Below are positions 59,901 to 64,000 of a DNA stretch of 64,000 bases, one piece after another. Origin of the DNA: Henricia sp. BOLD:AAB3569 (lineage: Eukaryota; Echinodermata; Asteroidea; Spinulosida; Echinasteridae); contig JBBELK010000622.1 in the NCBI GenBank assembly GCA_037783545.1, positions 248,001 to 312,000 of the forward strand. The letters are read 5' to 3'. The first letter of the stretch is position 1. Each line of letters begins with the position of its first letter. A model generated the notes under the pieces. It was not told the DNA's origin. It was given only the letters and a program-made list of their open reading frames with translations, and did no database searches. A program made the position numbers and the translations under genes.

Positions 59901-60939
59901 CGGCTGATATAATTAAATAAGAGAAAGGGTCAACGCTTTTAAATTTTAAAATTTTATCAGATTGGGAAATAAATTTATACACAAATGCTTCTAGTTCTTG
60001 CTCCAAACTTAATTTTGAAATCAGGTAATTTAGGAGAAATAAATCTTTTCAATACAAATGTCCATGAGAACAAATGAGTTGATGTGGTATTAAAATACAT
60101 AACCAATCGGAAAAATTAGTATGTCAAATAATGGTCACGCTCCGGCACATTACATTACTTTAACATAAACCGTCACCATATGGACCAACACTGTAATTGG
60201 GTGATTATTTTAATGTGGGTAAAATGTACTTTCATGGTGAATAGTCAAGCTATTTTAGTCCACAAGCACGTGTTTTATTTTTGTCACCAGCATCGATTTG
60301 TACCAAATAAAACTTTCAAAATGGGTATCATGAATATTCGTTGTTGTAATTTTGATCAAAAAATACAGTGTGTAGGTCAAAATTATCACTTTTTCTGCCT
60401 AGTTTTAAATCACTTGAACGTTTAAACATAAACATTTAAACAAACAATAAAAATCTGGTTATTTGGACGGACCACTTTGGTTTCCCCCTAATATTTCAGT
60501 TGTGAAACTTTAAAGACCATATTAACATTTGTGGAGCTACATTTCTAGTTTTATTGTATTTTCGTGGAGCCTTTTAAACATGCAGCGCAAACAATTTTGC
60601 AAACTTATTTAAGAATTGGAAATTTTAGACAAAATAACTTTGGTTTCCTCCTAAAAGCGTTGTGTGATGAAAACACAGACAGACTAATTCACAGAGTTTC
60701 TAGCTTCAAAATGACCAAGTCATGTAAAGTAGACACATCAATATATGATATGGGGGCGGGGCGACTATGGGAAACGTTCCACCATTTTGTTGAGTAAAAA
60801 ATTTGGTTCTACAAAATGGCGGAAATTCTTTTGACACGAAATAAAACAAACCATACAATTAATGTAATGTTGATCTTTATATTCTACTTTTTGATAATCT
60901 TTCCAGTCGTGTCCATTTCATTTTTATAGCACAAAAGCA
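59901..60939. other. No gene seen
   Basis: AT-rich; nothing classified. Confidence 0.4.
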
Positions 60940-61400
60940 CCCAAGGCAGTAGATGAGGTCACAATTCTGTGTGTGTTAGTGTTACGGATCTGTTACATGT
61001 ATCTTAATTAAAATTGTAACCTTGGAACAAACGCCATGTTAACACAACATGTTAGCGTGTGTTTAAAAACGTGCGCAGAACCGCACATTTTGTGGCACAG
61101 TTCAGTGCTACGTATTAGTGTAACAGATCTGTTAACGTCTTAAGCATCATGTTAACATCAAGTTAACACGGTGTTTGTTCTGAGGTCATAATTCTGATTA
61201 AGCTAACAATCTGTTACACTAACACGCAACCCAGAGTTGTGACTAAGCCCTATGTACAGTGCAGAGAATTAACATGGTGTTAACAACATGTTAACAGATT
61301 TGTTAACATGGTGTTGACCTGGACATTCAGTTCGAGGTCGAGATTAATGCCGTGTTAAACAGATATGTTAACACGTAACACACAGAATTGTGACCTCACC
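60940..61400. repeat. Degenerate GTTAACA/CTGTTACA repeats
   Basis: The words gttaacatg, tgttaacac and atctgttac occur many times in both orientations at irregular spacing, creating many small hairpins. Origin unknown. Confidence 0.5.
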
Positions 61401-62271
61401 ATTATGCCCTTTAAAGATGTACAGTCCATGGTTCTCGGCAAATTTGATTTTCTCTGAATACATTTTTAAAGCATTTACTTTATTTTAACGAAAAAACATC
61501 AAACTTTAGACATCAGCAACCCTATTTTGTACAGCTGTTTTTGCATCTTGTCTATTCTGTTGTTCGCACATCCTGGCACTTTTGTGACCCGGCGTCATAT
61601 TCCTTTGTATAAGGGCATAGCACCGTGACTGGAGTGAAATGAATTTTTGGTTGGTCAAGCACGAGTGAGTAATTTGCATAAGTATTGTGCGTAGGGCACA
61701 CGAAGTGAGGTGTTGAACAGGCTTGTTCAAGCGGATCACTGACCGTATTCGTCGCAAGCAAGACGGACAGCTTGATTTTCATTAAACAGTATTTTTAATT
61801 TTCATTTCAGATGTTTCTAAAGGAAACAATACACGCCCTGATTATTTTTGTCGATGATCCGGGCGCCCGGAACCACAATCAGAAGATTTGGCTCACGTTC
61901 AAGGAAGTCATACAGGTTACGCTTTAAAAGACCTGAAAACATACAAGTAGGTGGGTTCAAACTATTGTCGGAATCTGGTAAGTCAAGTTTGTTAGCAGTC
62001 TTAACCTATCAGTGTATCATGATCTACCCACGTTGTACTCGTCCAGTGGCCATTATCCGTCTAACGCTTGCATCGAAGCTCGGTGTTCCCCAAACGTAAA
62101 TTGTATTTACAATGTGCTTTTCTTGCAGGGGCGCGGCGAAATAGAGCGAGGGCGGCAATGAAAATGATTTATTTGCTATTGAGGAACGAATTAGATAATA
62201 AAACAAATTCGTTTATGCTCGATACGTGTACGTGTTGCATAGACAACGGCTTTGTTTACCTTCGCTTGTAA
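61401..62271. other. No gene seen
   Basis: Short open frames on both strands without recognised motifs. Confidence 0.4.
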
Positions 62272-62489
62272 TAGTTAGGGCATTTTAGCAAATTTTCAAG
62301 CCATCTGTGAAAAAATTGCTTACCAATAGCTTTCTTCACCAATGTGTTCATATGGGTGTCTATTAACACCTCTCAATTTATTCAAAACCAAATCCACTGG
62401 GAAAATTCTGGGGAGCCAATCAAAGTTTGGGTACCCGGGTTTTTTAGGGTGCTGAATCGATTCCAACTATTAGTTTTGAGTAAAAAGAA
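62272..62489 (+). repeat. Direct repeat, copy 1
   Basis: Shares agttagggcattttagcaaa through gattccaac with 63227-63510, with few changes. The second copy carries an extra stretch of about 80 bp. Confidence 0.88.
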
Positions 62490-62900
62490 CAGTTTGTCCA
62501 TCCATCTTGGCCTGTATGGCTCTGCCAACCTCCTCTGCCTGATCAGCGTTGACTGGGTCCTCGGGAGTGCTGCTGAACTCCGTGGAGAAGGACACCATGG
62601 TATTCCTGTCCCGTGTTGCATCGAAGGGGTTGACTTCCTCCAACCATCCAACAATGGCGTTGACAGCATCATCGTCTTTCCTTATTTGGGCTCTTAATTG
62701 TGACGTATGTGTAGACAGGTACCCCACGTTTGCTCATGCCTCCTTCCAGCTCTTGGTGAATGAACGAGAAGTGGTTTAGCGTCTGAACCCAAGACTCATG
62801 AGCAGATTCGTTCCGGAAGCGTCCTCTGTTCAGACCGCCTGAGGACTTGGCCTCACACATGATGCAGAGGTGGTTGGCAGAGCCATACAGGCCAAGATGG
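62478..62900 (-). pseudogene. Fragment of a CXC-type orphan protein family, middle part
   Basis: Read leftwards, the stretch contains KDDDAVNAIVGWLEEVNPFD, then MVSFSTEFSSTPEDPVNADQ, then AEEVGRAIQAKMDG. From memory this matches a multi-copy protein family in echinoderms and cnidarians (pattern: DxDAVxxxxxWLxxxNPF, then LVSLSTG, then G..I..KMDG). The function of that family is unknown to me. The upstream part (MCEAKSSGGLNRGRFRNESA) may belong to it. No complete frame joins these pieces, so it looks decayed. Confidence 0.5.
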
Positions 62901-62993
62901 ATGGACAAACTGTTCTGGATACAATGGAAACTAAGCACAAGGTCAAATCGTTAAAGAGCCTCAAAAGTGGACCCAAAGTCAATGGTTATTGAC

Positions 62994-63221
62994 TCACTCA
63001 AGCTCTTCAACCGCATCATCATCATTAGTGAGCGCGAAATCAAGACCAAACAAGCCCTGCGATTTGAGTTGATCTAACACCGATGTCTCTATTTGACAAA
63101 CACCAGAAGTTGCGAAAGCCAGACAAGGCTGCCCTAGCAAGGGTCGTGAAGGCATTTGTGGAACCCGTTGAACAACGCCCCCTGCACGAGCCTTGTGATT
63201 GATGGTGGGTGGCTTCTGCAC
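62994..63221 (-). other. Open frame, unrecognised
   Basis: A 75-codon leftward frame (KSQGLFGLDFALTNDDDAVE at its end) between the two direct repeats. It may be another piece of the same decayed gene; no motif is recognised. Confidence 0.25.
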
Positions 63222-63226
63222 AACTA

Positions 63227-63510
63227 GTTAGGGCATTTTAGCAAATTTTCTAGCCATCTGTGAAAAAATTGCTTACCAATAGCTTTCTTCACCAATGTGT
63301 TCATATGGGTGTCTACTAACACCTCTCAATTTATTCCAAACCAAATCTACTGGGAAAATTCTGGGGAGCCAATCAAAGTTGGGGTACCCAGAGGGTCTGG
63401 GTTAAAAAATTGAAAAATAAAAATTTGCCAATATTAGCTTGTGGGATGTCTATCTAGGAGTTTTTGGGGGTGCTGAATCGATTCCAACCATTATTTTTGG
63501 GTAAAAACGA
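63227..63510 (+). repeat. Direct repeat, copy 2
   Basis: Second copy of 62272-62489. The pair brackets the gene fragments between them, suggesting a duplication or a pair of element ends. Confidence 0.85.
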
Positions 63511-63543
63511 CTCCCTGTCCATAAAATAAATTTATTAGCAGAA

Positions 63544-63609
63544 ACAATTGAAATCTCGATTAGTCAGTTGAAACCTCGATTAGTCAGTTGAAACCTCGAT
63601 TAGTCAGTT
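63544..63609 (+). repeat. Three tandem 20 bp repeats
   Basis: gaaacctcgattagtcagtt occurs three times in a row, the first with one change. Confidence 0.92.
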
Positions 63610-63621
63610 CTCTAGTTCACC

Positions 63622-64000
63622 CTACTCATCGAACTCCCCGGCATCTCCCTCACTCCTCTCGTCATCTGGCTGGTAGATGTTCTGGCAAGAGTTACCATGA
63701 CAGTTGCCGCAAGCAGAAATACACTTGACTCCTTGCTTTTTACAGCAGCACCTGAGTGTGCTACAGTCCCCCTCACAGTTGCAGCTGACAAACTTCAGAA
63801 GATAGTCCGGTGCAATGGGGTCTGTTGAAGGGACCGGCGCATAACCTTGGTCACCGAGCTTCCCATCCGTAGTCCAGGACATCCAATAATGGACTTTGCA
63901 GCACCAGCCAATCTCTAGTCTGGAGATAAGCCCGGAGAGAGTGCTGTGCTGCAGCTTCTGTTGTCGGGGCAGTTTCTCAGGTTTGATGCTCCCAGCAGCG
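63622..64000 (-). pseudogene. CXC (tesmin/TSO1-like) cysteine-rich C-terminal piece
   Basis: Leftward frame ending at 63622 and running off the window. It holds PSTDPIAPDYLLKFVSCNCE, then CSTLRCCCKKQGVKCISACG, then NCHGNSCQNIYQ and an acidic tail. The CxC...CxCxxxGxxCxxxCxxC spacing is that of CXC zinc-binding domains. From memory the same domain ends the orphan protein family whose middle part lies at 62478-62900, with an 'APxxLLxxxxCxC' lead-in. Just upstream the typical RAYLQ...W block is not read in the same frame, so this copy is probably a decayed gene, though an intron cannot be excluded. Its order relative to the other fragment implies two separate copies. Confidence 0.55.

Overview
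This is eukaryotic (animal) genomic DNA made almost entirely of transposable elements, many nested in one another. I recognise no intact ordinary host gene. The element mix (BEL/Pao, Polinton/Maverick, piggyBac, PIF/Harbinger, many foldback MITEs, a tRNA-derived SINE) and the recurrent 'taggcctac' and 'acatgta' words suggest a marine invertebrate, perhaps an echinoderm or hemichordate. That taxon is a guess from sequence style, not a demonstrated fact.

Layout. 1-6160: relics of small inverted-repeat DNA elements, including a SINE inserted in a foldback element and a MITE with TTAAAGGAA ends. 6161-15465: a tandem array of roughly 320-345 bp units split by a young, whole-looking BEL/Pao LTR retrotransposon (6827-14475; 614 bp LTRs, tRNA-Tyr primer site, 5 bp target duplication). 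15466-27320: no genes; MITEs, palindromes, a striking TGTGGTA-based repeat block (20652-22250), a Foldback-like element whose ends are tandem 16 bp repeats (24975-25721), and two copies of a 1.2 kb repeat. 27320-47838: a Russian-doll structure. About 1 kb outer inverted arms enclose a foldback element, and one arm of that carries a 15.7 kb Polinton (29298-45020). 48041-50954: an apparently intact two-exon piggyBac transposon with TTAA duplications. 55026-56728: an internally deleted PIF/Harbinger element whose two ends are crowded with GGCGCC-type motifs. 62272-64000: decayed pieces of a cysteine-rich (CXC) protein family, with direct and short tandem repeats.

The Polinton is the richest object. 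It has about 177 bp terminal inverted repeats. Its genes are a protein-primed DNA polymerase B, a retroviral-type integrase, a probable major capsid protein, an A32/FtsK-type packaging ATPase, a run of small membrane proteins, a larger coiled-coil membrane protein, a 458-residue membrane-anchored protein, three tandem paralogous ~240-residue proteins (candidate minor capsid proteins), a further conserved Polinton protein and a terminal zinc-ribbon protein. The genes form a virus-like set: replicate (PolB), insert (integrase), build (capsid), package (ATPase). Regulation looks organised. The two terminal genes start exactly at the inner edges of the inverted repeats, five genes have TTATAAAT/TAATAAAT-like words 1-6 nt before the ATG, and each convergent gene pair ends at a palindrome. 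The inverted repeats are nearly identical, which implies a recent insertion. I treat this element and the BEL element as fossils: both look whole or nearly whole, with at most one or two suspected breaks each.
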